Below, in pieces: positions 21,282 through 29,981 of a stretch of DNA of 58,642 nucleotides (positions are counted from its first letter, which is position 1; each line of letters starts with the position of its first letter). Below the pieces are notes generated by a model. It had not been told where the DNA came from. It made no database searches and saw only the letters and a list, made by a program, of their open reading frames with translations. Source of the DNA: a virus; IMG/VR virus record IMGVR_UViG_3300034683_000065, positions 1 to 58,642 of that record, one strand, 5' to 3'. Position numbers and translations under genes: made by a program.

Positions 21282-22736
21282 ATGTCAGCCCTTGAAAAAC
21301 TGCGCCAGTATCTGGTGCTCTCAGAAAGCGCGTGTTTCCACGCCGTGATGGCTGAGCTGCGCGGGCACGGCTACTCTGTCTACACAGACGGAGTGAACTA
21401 CATGCTTGGCGTACCAAAGGCCAAGCGTGTGTGCCCCGTGCTTGTCAACGCACACATCGACACCGTGCGTTCTCCAGCGGTGGACAACAACGTCATCATC
21501 GTTGACGACGGCAAGATCATTCGCAACAAGCTGTCGGCTGTGCTTGGTGGCGATGACAGGTGCGGTGTTGCTATGGCGCTTGCCATGGCCGAACAGCTCA
21601 TCGTCAAGCCGTACATACTTCTCACGACGGGTGAAGAAATCGGTTGTGTGGGGTGCCGTACGTTCTTGAAGACCGAGCTGCTCGGGAAGATCATCAACGA
21701 CATCTACCTGTATGTGGGTCTCGACAGACGAGGCTCCAACGATGCGGTCATGTACAGCACGAAGTCTTTCCCTGAGGAGCTTCGTGAGTTGGTCCGCGCT
21801 CACGGGTATGTCCCTGTCGTAGGCACGTCTTACAGCGACGTGCTGCATCTGACAGAAGAAGAGCCGAGGATCGCACACGTAAACCTGAGCGTCGGGTATC
21901 ACAATCCGCATAGCTCCATGGAATACGTGAACATTCAGCAGTTCAACGCGGCATATGAAGCAGCAGTTGGTTTGGTCACCAACGTGAAACGTCGATACGC
22001 TGCCCCACCCAAGTACGAGCCGACATACGGCAGCTGGCACAGGGATTACCGGCGTCCGAGCAGCCCTTACGGACCACCAGCACCTCGCGGCATTCCTCTT
22101 CCGTGGGAGCACGGTGGTATGGGTACGGCTGTCCTGCCGAGTGACAATGAGCGCCCTGCTCGCTGTGCCCTGTGCCAGAAAGACACGCGTGTCTCGAAGT
22201 ACTACAGCAGCGCTGACGTGCACCTGTGCTACGTGTGCGCCAAGAAGGTCATGCGCTTTGGTGGGGTCAACTTGAATTCGCTGTACAAGGCGAACGAAGA
22301 GTTGATCAAAGAACAGAACATGACGCGCAGAGCCAACAAGGTTCTCGCCATGCGCAAGACGGAACGCGGTATGATTCCCAAGTGCCCTGTGTGCGACACG
22401 AACAAGCACTCCAGGTTTGACAGCCGAGAGCGTGGCTTCGTGTGCGCGCGGTGCATGGAAATCTTCGGCACCGGAACCACAGATTACTCAGGTGTTTACT
22501 GGCTTGAGGGCAGCGTGCGTACGTTCATCCGGGGAGACCAGGTGTACAGATCGCACCTCACGCACAACAAGATCTTGTACGCAGGGCCGCTGAAGGCGGA
22601 CACTTTCGTCAAGGTGTGCGCTCACTGCCAGAAGGCCACGATCACTCCGTTCGATCACGTCGATGGTACTGCCCTGTGTCCTGAGTGCTACGAGTTCAGC
22701 AAGAGCTACTCCATCAGTACCGGGACGCCGTGGTAA
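21282..22736 (+). CDS. M20/M28/M42-like metallopeptidase fused to zinc ribbons
   Basis: A 484-aa protein. Residues 1-235 follow the di-zinc aminopeptidase plan: HIDT (ligand and helper Asp), GGDDRCG (bridging Asp), TGEEIG (catalytic Glu-Glu), DRRGSND (ligand Asp) and the final ligand in SVGYHNPHSSMEYV. The C-terminal half has three zinc ribbons (CALCQ/CYVC, CPVC/CARC, CAHC/CPEC). The peptidase part also occurs in other phages; the ribbon fusion is unusual. Possible jobs are trimming a host or phage peptide or a cell-wall peptide; the substrate is unknown. Confidence 0.8.
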   Translation: MSALEKLRQYLVLSESACFHAVMAELRGHGYSVYTDGVNYMLGVPKAKRVCPVLVNAHIDTVRSPAVDNNVIIVDDGKIIRNKLSAVLGGDDRCGVAMALAMAEQLIVKPYILLTTGEEIGCVGCRTFLKTELLGKIINDIYLYVGLDRRGSNDAVMYSTKSFPEELRELVRAHGYVPVVGTSYSDVLHLTEEEPRIAHVNLSVGYHNPHSSMEYVNIQQFNAAYEAAVGLVTNVKRRYAAPPKYEPTYGSWHRDYRRPSSPYGPPAPRGIPLPWEHGGMGTAVLPSDNERPARCALCQKDTRVSKYYSSADVHLCYVCAKKVMRFGGVNLNSLYKANEELIKEQNMTRRANKVLAMRKTERGMIPKCPVCDTNKHSRFDSRERGFVCARCMEIFGTGTTDYSGVYWLEGSVRTFIRGDQVYRSHLTHNKILYAGPLKADTFVKVCAHCQKATITPFDHVDGTALCPECYEFSKSYSISTGTPW

Positions 22737-22761
22737 ATACACCCACAAGGAGGGTGAAAAG

Positions 22762-23175
22762 ATGAAAGAGTTCATTCAGTTTCTCGTCCGAGGCTTCAAG
22801 CACGCAGCCTCCAAGATCTTTGACTTCGCCATCCGCATGGGCACCCGTGTCTACAAAGAGCTGGCGAACATCAAGGAACGTGTCGAATCCGTAACGCTGC
22901 AAAGCGCTGCATCTTTCGTAGGCAAGTCTGTAGGTAAGGCCGTCGTAGGCGGCGCCACATCGGTGCTCCTTGACAAACTCCCCAACAAGTACGATCGTTT
23001 TGCTACTGCTGTGAAGCAGCACATCTCGGTTCCGTACAAGGACATCATCACCAAGGACAAGAACTCGGGTAAAGCCACAGTCAACGTGGCGGGCGCCCTT
23101 CGTTCGTTCTTTAATGATCTCCTTAGCAAAGCTGTTGGGAAGCGAGAAGCGCCTGTTCTGCAGATACACGTCTAA
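22762..23175 (+). CDS. Early helical protein, possibly membrane-active
   Basis: A 137-aa protein starting behind AAGGAGGGTGAAAAG; upstream frames overlap the peptidase gene. It is basic with amphipathic helices (MKEFIQFLVRGFKHAASKIFDF) and a Gly/Val-rich hydrophobic stretch (SFVGKSVGKAVVGGATSVLL). Function unknown. Confidence 0.7.
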   Translation: MKEFIQFLVRGFKHAASKIFDFAIRMGTRVYKELANIKERVESVTLQSAASFVGKSVGKAVVGGATSVLLDKLPNKYDRFATAVKQHISVPYKDIITKDKNSGKATVNVAGALRSFFNDLLSKAVGKREAPVLQIHV

Positions 23176-23213
23176 TCGGCTACGGCCACAGCTATAGTGG
23201 AGGTGCTACTAAC

Positions 23214-23279
23214 GTGAAGCACAAACATTGTGGTGTAGAACTAGTGAGTACAAGGGGGCGCCACTCTCTTGAGACGTAA
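23214..23279 (+). CDS. 21-aa upstream ORF coupled to the primase gene
   Basis: GTG at 23214 behind GGAGGTGC opens a 21-codon frame whose stop (23277-23279) overlaps the TTG start of the primase at 23269. The primase has no good ribosome site, so coupling through this leader is plausible. It may also encode a micro-peptide. Confidence 0.4.
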   Translation: MKHKHCGVELVSTRGRHSLET

Positions 23280-24111
23280 CGAAAAAGACACATTAGAATC
23301 TTACATGGATCCAGATAGTCCGCTGGAGTCACCACGTAGATTCGACGTGTGTCCGTTCTGCCACGAGCACGTGCGAGGTAAGGGCTTTGTCGTAACCCGC
23401 ACGACTCACGGATACAAGATGTGGTGCCACCGGTGCCACGCAAAGCGCTTCGTAAAAAGTGGTGTGCCTTCTGCCAGCACGTGCCTACGAGAGGCCAAAC
23501 GCTGGTTGCAACCGCAGCCACAGTGCGCACAAGAATACGTTGCCAAAGAGATTAACCTGCCGGATGATTTCCAAAAAGAAATCCCGGCTGCTGGTCTTGC
23601 GTGGCTAGCTACCTACGGCGTGACTCAAGAAGAGATAGCACGCTTTAACTTCGGGTACAGCCCAGGGCTCAACAGGCTCATCATGCCAGTGTACTTAGAC
23701 GGAACACTCGTGTTCTGGCAAGGTCGTGATCTCAGCGGCGACGGTTCTCGGAACAAGTACCTCAGTGTGAAGCAGTCACGCGGCTCACTGTGGTTTGAAG
23801 TTAACCAAGGTAACCCCACCACTGTTGTCGTCGAGGACATACTATCTGCCCTCGCAGTAGCAAGAGCTGGGTACAACACAGTTGCTATACTCGGTAGCTA
23901 CGTGCACTCCGAGATGGTGGGCAAACTGGCTACAACTGGAACACGGATAGTTGTGTGGCTTGATTCGAACAAACGAAAAGAGTCGTGCTCTTATTCGAAA
24001 AGGTTGAGGTCGCTCGGCATACAATCAGTTCCAGTAGTTCTCCCCGACAAAGATCCAAAAGAGTACAACCCTGACGAAGTCAAAGACATAGTCGGGCAAG
24101 TACACTCTTAG
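23269..24111 (+). CDS. DNA primase (zinc-ribbon and Toprim)
   Basis: A 280-aa protein equal to the primase half of T7 gp4 as a separate gene. The zinc ribbon has CPFC and, after about 20 residues, CHRC, for template recognition. The Toprim core shows VVVEDILSALAVARAG (catalytic Glu-Asp) and IVVWLDSNKRK (the Asp strand). It makes RNA primers for lagging-strand synthesis together with the helicase two genes downstream. The start is the TTG within the leader ORF or the ATG at 23305; neither has a strong ribosome site. Confidence 0.9.
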   Translation: MRRNEKDTLESYMDPDSPLESPRRFDVCPFCHEHVRGKGFVVTRTTHGYKMWCHRCHAKRFVKSGVPSASTCLREAKRWLQPQPQCAQEYVAKEINLPDDFQKEIPAAGLAWLATYGVTQEEIARFNFGYSPGLNRLIMPVYLDGTLVFWQGRDLSGDGSRNKYLSVKQSRGSLWFEVNQGNPTTVVVEDILSALAVARAGYNTVAILGSYVHSEMVGKLATTGTRIVVWLDSNKRKESCSYSKRLRSLGIQSVPVVLPDKDPKEYNPDEVKDIVGQVHS

Positions 24112-24148
24112 GCAACGATCACTAACGGCTACACAAAAGGAGTCCAGC

Positions 24149-24535
24149 ATGGGCAACGTAGTAAACATGTTCGAGCTGCCTGATTCCGCCGTGCTCACGA
24201 CGGCGCAGAAGGCTATCGAAGCAGTGAAAAAACAGATCAAAGAAAATCCCGTGCTCACATTCCAAAAGCTCGGAGTTGTACACAACATAACTACCCCGCG
24301 AATGATGGGCGGCAGTTCGCACACCCACAGGTTCTGCGACAACTGCGGCGGCATCTTCCCGGACACGTTGGGTGCAGGTACTGAGTGCCCGCACTGTGGT
24401 GTTGACAACAAAAGAGTACATTCGTGGGCCAGGGTCAGCTCTGTGTACAACGCAGGGCACATGATTCTGTTCGCCGCGAATGTCAGTAAGTGCGACGAGG
24501 CAAAGCCTGCGCCTACTCTTGTGGCTGCTGCATAG
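24149..24535 (+). CDS. Zinc-ribbon protein between primase and helicase
   Basis: A 128-aa protein behind AAAAGGAG. A helical N-terminus is followed by CDNCGG and CPHCG, a four-Cys zinc ribbon, then an alpha/beta end. Its place between primase and helicase suggests a replication accessory role, for example primer-template or helicase contact (inference). No family name can be given. Confidence 0.7.
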   Translation: MGNVVNMFELPDSAVLTTAQKAIEAVKKQIKENPVLTFQKLGVVHNITTPRMMGGSSHTHRFCDNCGGIFPDTLGAGTECPHCGVDNKRVHSWARVSSVYNAGHMILFAANVSKCDEAKPAPTLVAAA

Positions 24536-24681
24536 CTTGACACACGCCAAGTGCGTGCCTAGCTTGTGGCTGTGGTGATGTGAAACGGGAGACCAGTTTC
24601 TTGGCGAGGGCTCTGGTTGTGCAACTGCGCACAAAACAAAAGCCCTTGCTCTTTATATATTATATATACTTGGAGTACTTC

Positions 24682-26154
24682 GTGTCTGTTGGTAACGTTC
24701 AACTAGAAGAGATATCGCTAATAATATTTTTCTTAACTAGGGAAAACTTTGATAAATACTTTAAGTATATATCTAAGTTGAATTTAGAAAGAGAGACTAA
24801 AAACTTTCTTAATACTTTGAAGGATTACTATTCTGAGTATAAAGAAATAGATAAAGTAAAAGTAGAAGATCTTTTAATTTACTTTAGTGTTAAGCATCCA
24901 GTTCTTAAAAAGAATGCGGTGTACCAAGAGTACCTATCTAGGCTAGGTAGTATAGAAATCAACGAAGGAATTCTTAAAGAGAATCTAAATAATCTCCTAG
25001 AGAAATACTTCGCATCTGAGATTATATACCAGCTTACAGAAGTACTTGACGGTACGTCAGGAAAGCTTGAGCTAGTGAAAGAAAAGATTAAAGAATTCGA
25101 AGACAACAAATTTAATTTATCAGACGAAGCTGACGAAAGTATCTTTGTTTCAAGTAACCTTGAGTCTCTACTTGACGAAGAGGTGCGCAAGGCTGGCCTT
25201 AAGTGGCGCCTTAACTGCTTGAACAGTGACATCGGTGAGCTTCGTGGTGGCACGCTCGGCCACGTATTCGCACGCGTGGACACTGGCAAGACTAGCTTTC
25301 TTGTCAGCGAAGTATCTAACTTTGCTTCGCAGTTGAAGGACGACGAGATAATCGTCTGGTTTAATAACGAAGAAAAGGGTACGCGTGTGCAGCTTCGTAT
25401 ATACCAAGCTGTACTCAACTGCTCTAAGGAACAACTGCAAACGTACGCAGAAGACGCAGAGCGCACGTTCGAAGACAGAGGCGGTAGGCGTATCAAGATA
25501 TACGACAACGCCATAATATCTGTTGACGACATCGTGCAACTGCTCCAGAATTTCAACGTGCGCATGGTTGTCATTGACCAAGGAGACAAGGTCAAGTTTA
25601 GTGGGGACAAGGACATGGCTACGCACGAACGTCTTAAGGCCCTGTACGGAAAGTTTCGAGAGATAGCCAAAGAGTACGGCGTGGACATAATCGCAGTAGG
25701 TCAGGCGTCTGCCGCTGCCGAGAACAAAAAGTTTCTTGCCCTTGACCACATGGACAACAGTAAAACTGGCAAGCCTGGCGAGCTCGACTACGCCATAGGC
25801 ATAGGCAAATCGTACGAGGACAGTAACGAAGGTGCCAGTGAAGTCAGGTACATACACGTTTGCAAGAACAAGATGAAGGACGGAGCACACGGACGACACC
25901 GAGTATTTCTGACAACGGCCACGGCCATCTACTCTGACCGAGGCCAAACCACAGACGGAGGTGTTGAACGTGGCAAAGAGTCTGCTCGTGGAGACGGTCG
26001 CAGCGCTATTGCAGCCCTCTTCGCAAGTCTCACAGGAGCAAAGCCAAAAGCAGCTCAGGAAATTCCTGAAGGCGAAGCTGGCGAAAGCGAAGCGAGACAA
26101 GGTGGAGGAGTTGCAGATAGCAAAGCGCCACTACAAGCGGAGCAAGCAGCTTGA
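24682..26154 (+). CDS. Replicative DNA helicase (DnaB/RecA-fold)
   Basis: A 490-aa protein from GTG 24682, chosen for GGAG 6 bp upstream; a longer frame back to 24580 crosses a TATATATTATATATA stretch and is rejected. The N-terminal domain (to about residue 150) lies in very AT-rich DNA. The RecA-type core has Walker A ARVDTGKTS, Walker B VRMVVIDQGDKV, and a late loop with VGQASAAAENK. It unwinds the fork as a hexamer. The last 60 residues are low-complexity and coincide with an overlapping gene in another frame. Confidence 0.92.
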   Translation: MSVGNVQLEEISLIIFFLTRENFDKYFKYISKLNLERETKNFLNTLKDYYSEYKEIDKVKVEDLLIYFSVKHPVLKKNAVYQEYLSRLGSIEINEGILKENLNNLLEKYFASEIIYQLTEVLDGTSGKLELVKEKIKEFEDNKFNLSDEADESIFVSSNLESLLDEEVRKAGLKWRLNCLNSDIGELRGGTLGHVFARVDTGKTSFLVSEVSNFASQLKDDEIIVWFNNEEKGTRVQLRIYQAVLNCSKEQLQTYAEDAERTFEDRGGRRIKIYDNAIISVDDIVQLLQNFNVRMVVIDQGDKVKFSGDKDMATHERLKALYGKFREIAKEYGVDIIAVGQASAAAENKKFLALDHMDNSKTGKPGELDYAIGIGKSYEDSNEGASEVRYIHVCKNKMKDGAHGRHRVFLTTATAIYSDRGQTTDGGVERGKESARGDGRSAIAALFASLTGAKPKAAQEIPEGEAGESEARQGGGVADSKAPLQAEQAA

Positions 26155-26203
26155 CGAGGAGATCGACCAACTCGAAAAAGCTGTTGTGGCTCTCGACAGT
26201 TGA
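25970..26203 (+). CDS. Coiled-coil protein overlapping the helicase C-terminus
   Basis: A 77-aa frame from GTG 25970 behind GGAGGTG, 185 bp of which overlap the helicase out of frame. It is rich in Lys, Gln, Glu and Leu with a heptad-like helix (LRKFLKAKLAKAKRDKVEEL), and its codons look better than the helicase tail in this stretch. Probably a real gene, translated by its own site. Function unknown. Confidence 0.6.
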   Translation: MAKSLLVETVAALLQPSSQVSQEQSQKQLRKFLKAKLAKAKRDKVEELQIAKRHYKRSKQLDEEIDQLEKAVVALDS

Positions 26204-26235
26204 CAGACTGTCACACCCGTCCTACCTAGTGCTGG

Positions 26236-26256
26236 CGGGGGTTTTGTGCCCCCGCT
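26236..26256 (+). terminator. GC-rich hairpin before the polymerase gene
   Basis: GCGGGGG (26236-26242), loop TTTTGTG, CCCCCGC (26250-26256): a perfect 7-bp stem without a T-run after it; more likely a pause or processing signal than a full terminator. Confidence 0.5.
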
Positions 26257-26280
26257 AAGCCATAACTTTTGAGGTTAGTT

Positions 26281-28257
26281 TTGTCTTACATTATCCTCGA
26301 CATAGAGGCTACCAAAGTTCCTCACCACAACCCGTGGCACAAGGACTCTTACCTTTGCTCCGTAGGTATCCTAGATAAAAACGGAGTCTTTCACTCCTGG
26401 GTGTTTAACCACAGGACTGAGGCTGTTCGAAATGAACGGCTTATGCTGTGCGAAATCCAGCGTATGCTGGACGAAGCACACATGATTGTCGGGCACAACA
26501 TTAAGTTCGACCTTAACTGGCTAAAGACGGTCGGCCTTGCGTGCAGTGACAAAAAGATTTGGTGTACCCAGGTAGCAGAGAACCTCATACAGGGTCAACG
26601 CAAAGTCGGATACAAACTTGACCAACTCGCACAACGGTACGAGGTAAAAGGAAAGCTCGACCTTATGGCTGAGTTCTGGTCTAGTGGATACGAGACAGAC
26701 GAGATTCCTTTGAGCGTACACCTGCCATATCTTGAACAAGACCTTCGGACAACACGCGACATTTTTCTTAGGCAGCTGCCTATCGTGATGTCGTCAGGAC
26801 TTGACAAGTTGGCAGAGCTTACGTTCGAAGTCACGCAGATTCTCAGCGACGTTGAGACGCGTGGTGTTGCGTTTGATCTTGACAGTGCTACCAAGTACAT
26901 TGACGAGTACAAAGAAAAAGTAGAGCAGCTCAGCAACAGAATGCAAGCGGTGGCTGGTATAGAGTTTAACCCGAACACTCCAGCTCAACTATCAGCAGTT
27001 CTGTTCGGCGGCTCTTGGAAAATTGACGGTCGTGAAACGTACACTGTCACGCTGAAAGACGGTACAGTAAAAGAGAAGTCTAGAAAGTGTAAGGTAGATC
27101 TTACAACTGCTGGCCTTGGCTTTGTTCCTCCGCAAGGCTGCGTGTCCAAGAAGACAGGCGCTGCTAGTGTGGACAAGAACGCGCTCAAGCTCATTGGTGC
27201 TAAGACCCCAGCGCAGAAAGATTTCTTGCAGGCCCTTATTGAGTACAAGAAAGCAGCAAAAGTTTTGTCTACGTTTGTCAGTGACACAAACGATAACGCA
27301 GGTCTGGTATCTAAGGTTGGTAAGGACGGGCGGATACACCCAACGTTCAACCAAACAGTAACAGCTACCGGAAGACTGTCGTCGTCAGACCCCAATGGTC
27401 AGAACCTTCCTAGAAAGGGTACGTCACCAATCAAGAAGGTTTTCTACGCCAAGCGTGGTGTCATCGTTAACCTTGACCTCGGACAGATAGAGTGGAGAAT
27501 GGCTGCTGAACTCAGCCGCGACCCAGTAATGCTGTACGAAATCAAGAACAACGTCGACGTGCACGCTGACAACGCGATTAGATTCTTTGGCGCCGGTGAG
27601 TTTGACGCAGACTCAGAGGAGTTTAGCAAGCTGCGCACTGCTGCCAAGGTCATGACTTTCCGTCTTCTGTACGGCGGTTCGGCTAATGGTTTTTACAGAG
27701 ACCAGAACATGCCGAGATACTCGCTGGCTAGGTGGCGTGAAATCGTGGCTGCGTTCTACGAAAAGTACAAAGGTCTCGCTGCGTGGCAGCAGAACAACGT
27801 ACTGCGTGCGAACAAAGACGGCTACCTGCGTAATCCCTCTGGCAGATTCCTAACGTTCGAAGAAGAAACAACTTGGGAAGGCCTGACAGAGTTTTCGCAG
27901 AAGCAAATTTACAACTACCCTGTGCAAAGCTGTAGCGCAGACATCATGTATCTTGCAATGTATCACGTGAACAAGCGTGTGAAAGAAGCTAAACTCAACG
28001 CTGACATGGTACTGCAAGTGCACGACTCCATGGTCTTCGACTGCTCTAAAGAAGACGCACGGAAGCTGTGCGAAGTAGGCATCAGGACATTTGAAGAATT
28101 GCCGAAGCTTGCCCGCGAGTACTTCGGCTGGGAGATAGACGTTCCACTGACTGGTGACGCAGAGATCGGGTACAACTACGGTGCTACCAAGAAGTGCCCT
28201 GTCGAAAAGTGGGACGAAATCTTTAGTAACCTAGATGGTTACTTGACAGCCAACTAG
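26281..28257 (+). CDS. Family A DNA polymerase (T7-like)
   Basis: A 658-aa protein. TTG 26281 is preferred because TGAGGT lies 6 bp upstream. The 3'-5' exonuclease shows IILDIEAT (Exo I), GHNIKFDLNWL (Exo II) and YLEQDLRTTRDIF (Exo III), so proofreading is intact. Polymerase motif A is NLDLGQIEWRMAAELSRD, motif B KVMTFRLLYG, motif C LQVHDSM. The residue matching E. coli Pol I 762 is Phe. It copies the phage genome, possibly with a host processivity factor, since no thioredoxin-binding insert is evident. Confidence 0.97.
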   Translation: MSYIILDIEATKVPHHNPWHKDSYLCSVGILDKNGVFHSWVFNHRTEAVRNERLMLCEIQRMLDEAHMIVGHNIKFDLNWLKTVGLACSDKKIWCTQVAENLIQGQRKVGYKLDQLAQRYEVKGKLDLMAEFWSSGYETDEIPLSVHLPYLEQDLRTTRDIFLRQLPIVMSSGLDKLAELTFEVTQILSDVETRGVAFDLDSATKYIDEYKEKVEQLSNRMQAVAGIEFNPNTPAQLSAVLFGGSWKIDGRETYTVTLKDGTVKEKSRKCKVDLTTAGLGFVPPQGCVSKKTGAASVDKNALKLIGAKTPAQKDFLQALIEYKKAAKVLSTFVSDTNDNAGLVSKVGKDGRIHPTFNQTVTATGRLSSSDPNGQNLPRKGTSPIKKVFYAKRGVIVNLDLGQIEWRMAAELSRDPVMLYEIKNNVDVHADNAIRFFGAGEFDADSEEFSKLRTAAKVMTFRLLYGGSANGFYRDQNMPRYSLARWREIVAAFYEKYKGLAAWQQNNVLRANKDGYLRNPSGRFLTFEEETTWEGLTEFSQKQIYNYPVQSCSADIMYLAMYHVNKRVKEAKLNADMVLQVHDSMVFDCSKEDARKLCEVGIRTFEELPKLAREYFGWEIDVPLTGDAEIGYNYGATKKCPVEKWDEIFSNLDGYLTAN

Positions 28258-28351
28258 TAGTACATATATTACTAGTACACGTAAGTACACGTGTGGTGTA
28301 ACAGCTACTACATTCACGAAAACATTACATATTCAAAAACGAGAAGATCAC

Positions 28352-28795
28352 ATGTGGTTTGTATTTGACAATCTTGAATTCAAGCGCGGCCTTAAGTCTG
28401 CGCGTACCGGCAATAGCTACGATGCGTGGGTTCTTTCTGGAACGAAGAAGGGCTTCAAGGAAACTCCTGACGAGCCTTACGAACGCAAGCTGTTCGACAA
28501 CTCTGCTGCTACTATCGTAGAGGGCGGTGTTGAACGTCCTGGCCTGTCTGTCGTGCAGTTCTTCCAGAAGGGTGTGCAGCGTGGTGACACTGTAAAGATT
28601 ACGTTTGCTCGCCGTAACAATGGTTGGGATATCGAGAAGCTGGAGAACCTGCGCTCTTCCGCAGCTGCTCCTTACGAGCCTATCACTGCTGAGCAAGCAG
28701 CCATGCTTCGTAACTCGAGCAGCGCACCTGCTGCGTACGAGCCTGCTACTTCGGCTTCGTCGCCAACACCTCCTTGGGTTACCGCGTCTAAGTAG
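28352..28795 (+). CDS. Candidate single-stranded DNA-binding protein
   Basis: A 147-aa protein just downstream of DNA polymerase. The first 110 residues are beta-rich and could form an OB fold (WVLSGTKKGF, DTVKITFARRNNGWDIEKLENL), followed by a flexible Ala/Ser/Pro-rich tail, the layout of phage SSBs; the tail, however, ends in TASK rather than acidic residues. No conserved SSB motif is certain. Confidence 0.55.
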   Translation: MWFVFDNLEFKRGLKSARTGNSYDAWVLSGTKKGFKETPDEPYERKLFDNSAATIVEGGVERPGLSVVQFFQKGVQRGDTVKITFARRNNGWDIEKLENLRSSAAAPYEPITAEQAAMLRNSSSAPAAYEPATSASSPTPPWVTASK

Positions 28796-28805
28796 TCTGT
28801 GGATT

Positions 28806-28919
28806 AGTGCGAGCTTAGCTGTTCGCACTATCCTTTAGTGCTGCTACTTTTGCAGCAGACGTCGTGGAAGAAGTGGTGTTCTCCCCCACAACGTTAGCTC
28901 GGTAGCAGTACTAAAGGAT
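28806..28919 (+). promoter_or_regulatory. Long hairpin with a competing inner fold
   Basis: A hairpin AGTGCGA/TCGCACT (28806-28829) is followed by ATCCTTTAGTGCTGCTAC (28830-28847), which pairs with 28902-28919 over 18 positions (one G-U). Inside, ACGT-C-GTGG pairs with CCAC-A-ACGT (28859-28894). The bases TGCTGC (28840-28845) can instead pair with GCAGCA (28852-28857), which would break the long stem. Sitting 33 bp before the next gene, it may act as a switch in its leader or as a processing site. Confidence 0.55.
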
Positions 28920-28951
28920 ATTAACATCCACACACGGAGATATTTTAAACT

Positions 28952-29878
28952 ATGAGTTTGCTTACGAATAACAATGGTCTCCCACAGATCATGCACGACG
29001 CGATGCAAAACAACGCGTACGACTCGGTAGGTGGATCAGACTACAGTGCAACTACACTTATCCAGAGCCCTCGTAAAGTGCAGCTTACTAAGCGACACAA
29101 GGACAAAATCCAAGAGGACATACTGGACAGGTGGGCAGCCTTTCGTGGGACCGCTATGCACAGTGAGCTGGAGCGTGGCCTCAAGGGCAATCCTCGCTAC
29201 ATAGTAGAACGTAAGTACGTGCGCTTCGACAAGCCGGAAGGCGGAACCGAAGATCAGTTCAGACGTATCGCTAGCAAGCTGGACGCCTATGACAAGGAAA
29301 CAAAGACCTTGTTCGACCACAAGACCACTACTACTTTCATCCACGGAAAGGAGATGAAGGACGAGTGGATCCACCAGCTTAACATCAACGCGTACTTCCT
29401 CGAAAAGGAAGGCTACCCAGTAGACGACATTTGCATCAACGCGATTTATCTTGACTGGAGAAAGAACAGCGCTCGTTACAAGGATGACAAGTATCCGGCT
29501 ACCCCTGCTGCTGAGTTCCGTACTACGGCTTGGCCCATGGAGTGGCGCGAAAAGTTCTATCTCGACAGGCTTGGTAAGCACGTTGCCGCAGAAACTCTTG
29601 CTGACGATGAGCTGCCAGAGTGTACTCAAGAAGAGATGTGGGAGAAGCCCGCTAAGTTCGCAGTCTACAAGCCTGGTGCAGACAGGGCAACTAAGCTGTG
29701 TGACACTCGTGAGGAAGCTGAGGCTTACATCGCTAGCAAGAAACTGTACGGTTACAAAATAGAGCACAGGCCTGGTGAGCGCACTATGTGCGAGAACTAC
29801 TGCTCGTGCCGAGACTTCTGTAACCAGTACAAGAAGTGGAAGGAGAGCCAAGAAGGCTCGGAAGAAGTACCCTTCTAG
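28952..29878 (+). CDS. PD-(D/E)XK nuclease (RecB/Cas4-like exonuclease)
   Basis: A 308-aa protein. The core shows RGTAMHSELERGL (the conserved early His), ASKLDAYDKETKTLFDHKTTTT (motif D...DxK with catalytic Asp and Lys) and HQLNINAYFLE (the Q-x-x-x-Y motif). C-terminal Cys (CENYCSCRDFC) could hold an iron-sulfur cluster as in Cas4/AddB-type nucleases. Beside polymerase and SSB candidates it probably serves recombination or host DNA breakdown. Confidence 0.88.
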   Translation: MSLLTNNNGLPQIMHDAMQNNAYDSVGGSDYSATTLIQSPRKVQLTKRHKDKIQEDILDRWAAFRGTAMHSELERGLKGNPRYIVERKYVRFDKPEGGTEDQFRRIASKLDAYDKETKTLFDHKTTTTFIHGKEMKDEWIHQLNINAYFLEKEGYPVDDICINAIYLDWRKNSARYKDDKYPATPAAEFRTTAWPMEWREKFYLDRLGKHVAAETLADDELPECTQEEMWEKPAKFAVYKPGADRATKLCDTREEAEAYIASKKLYGYKIEHRPGERTMCENYCSCRDFCNQYKKWKESQEGSEEVPF

Positions 29879-29981
29879 CGGGCCTTAGAGGAAGACGAAC
29901 ACCTCGTTAAAACGGCTATCAAGGTATGTGAAGACCAGCCTGGCGAACTTCACCCCGCTAGAGTACGCGCAGGAGGTGTCT

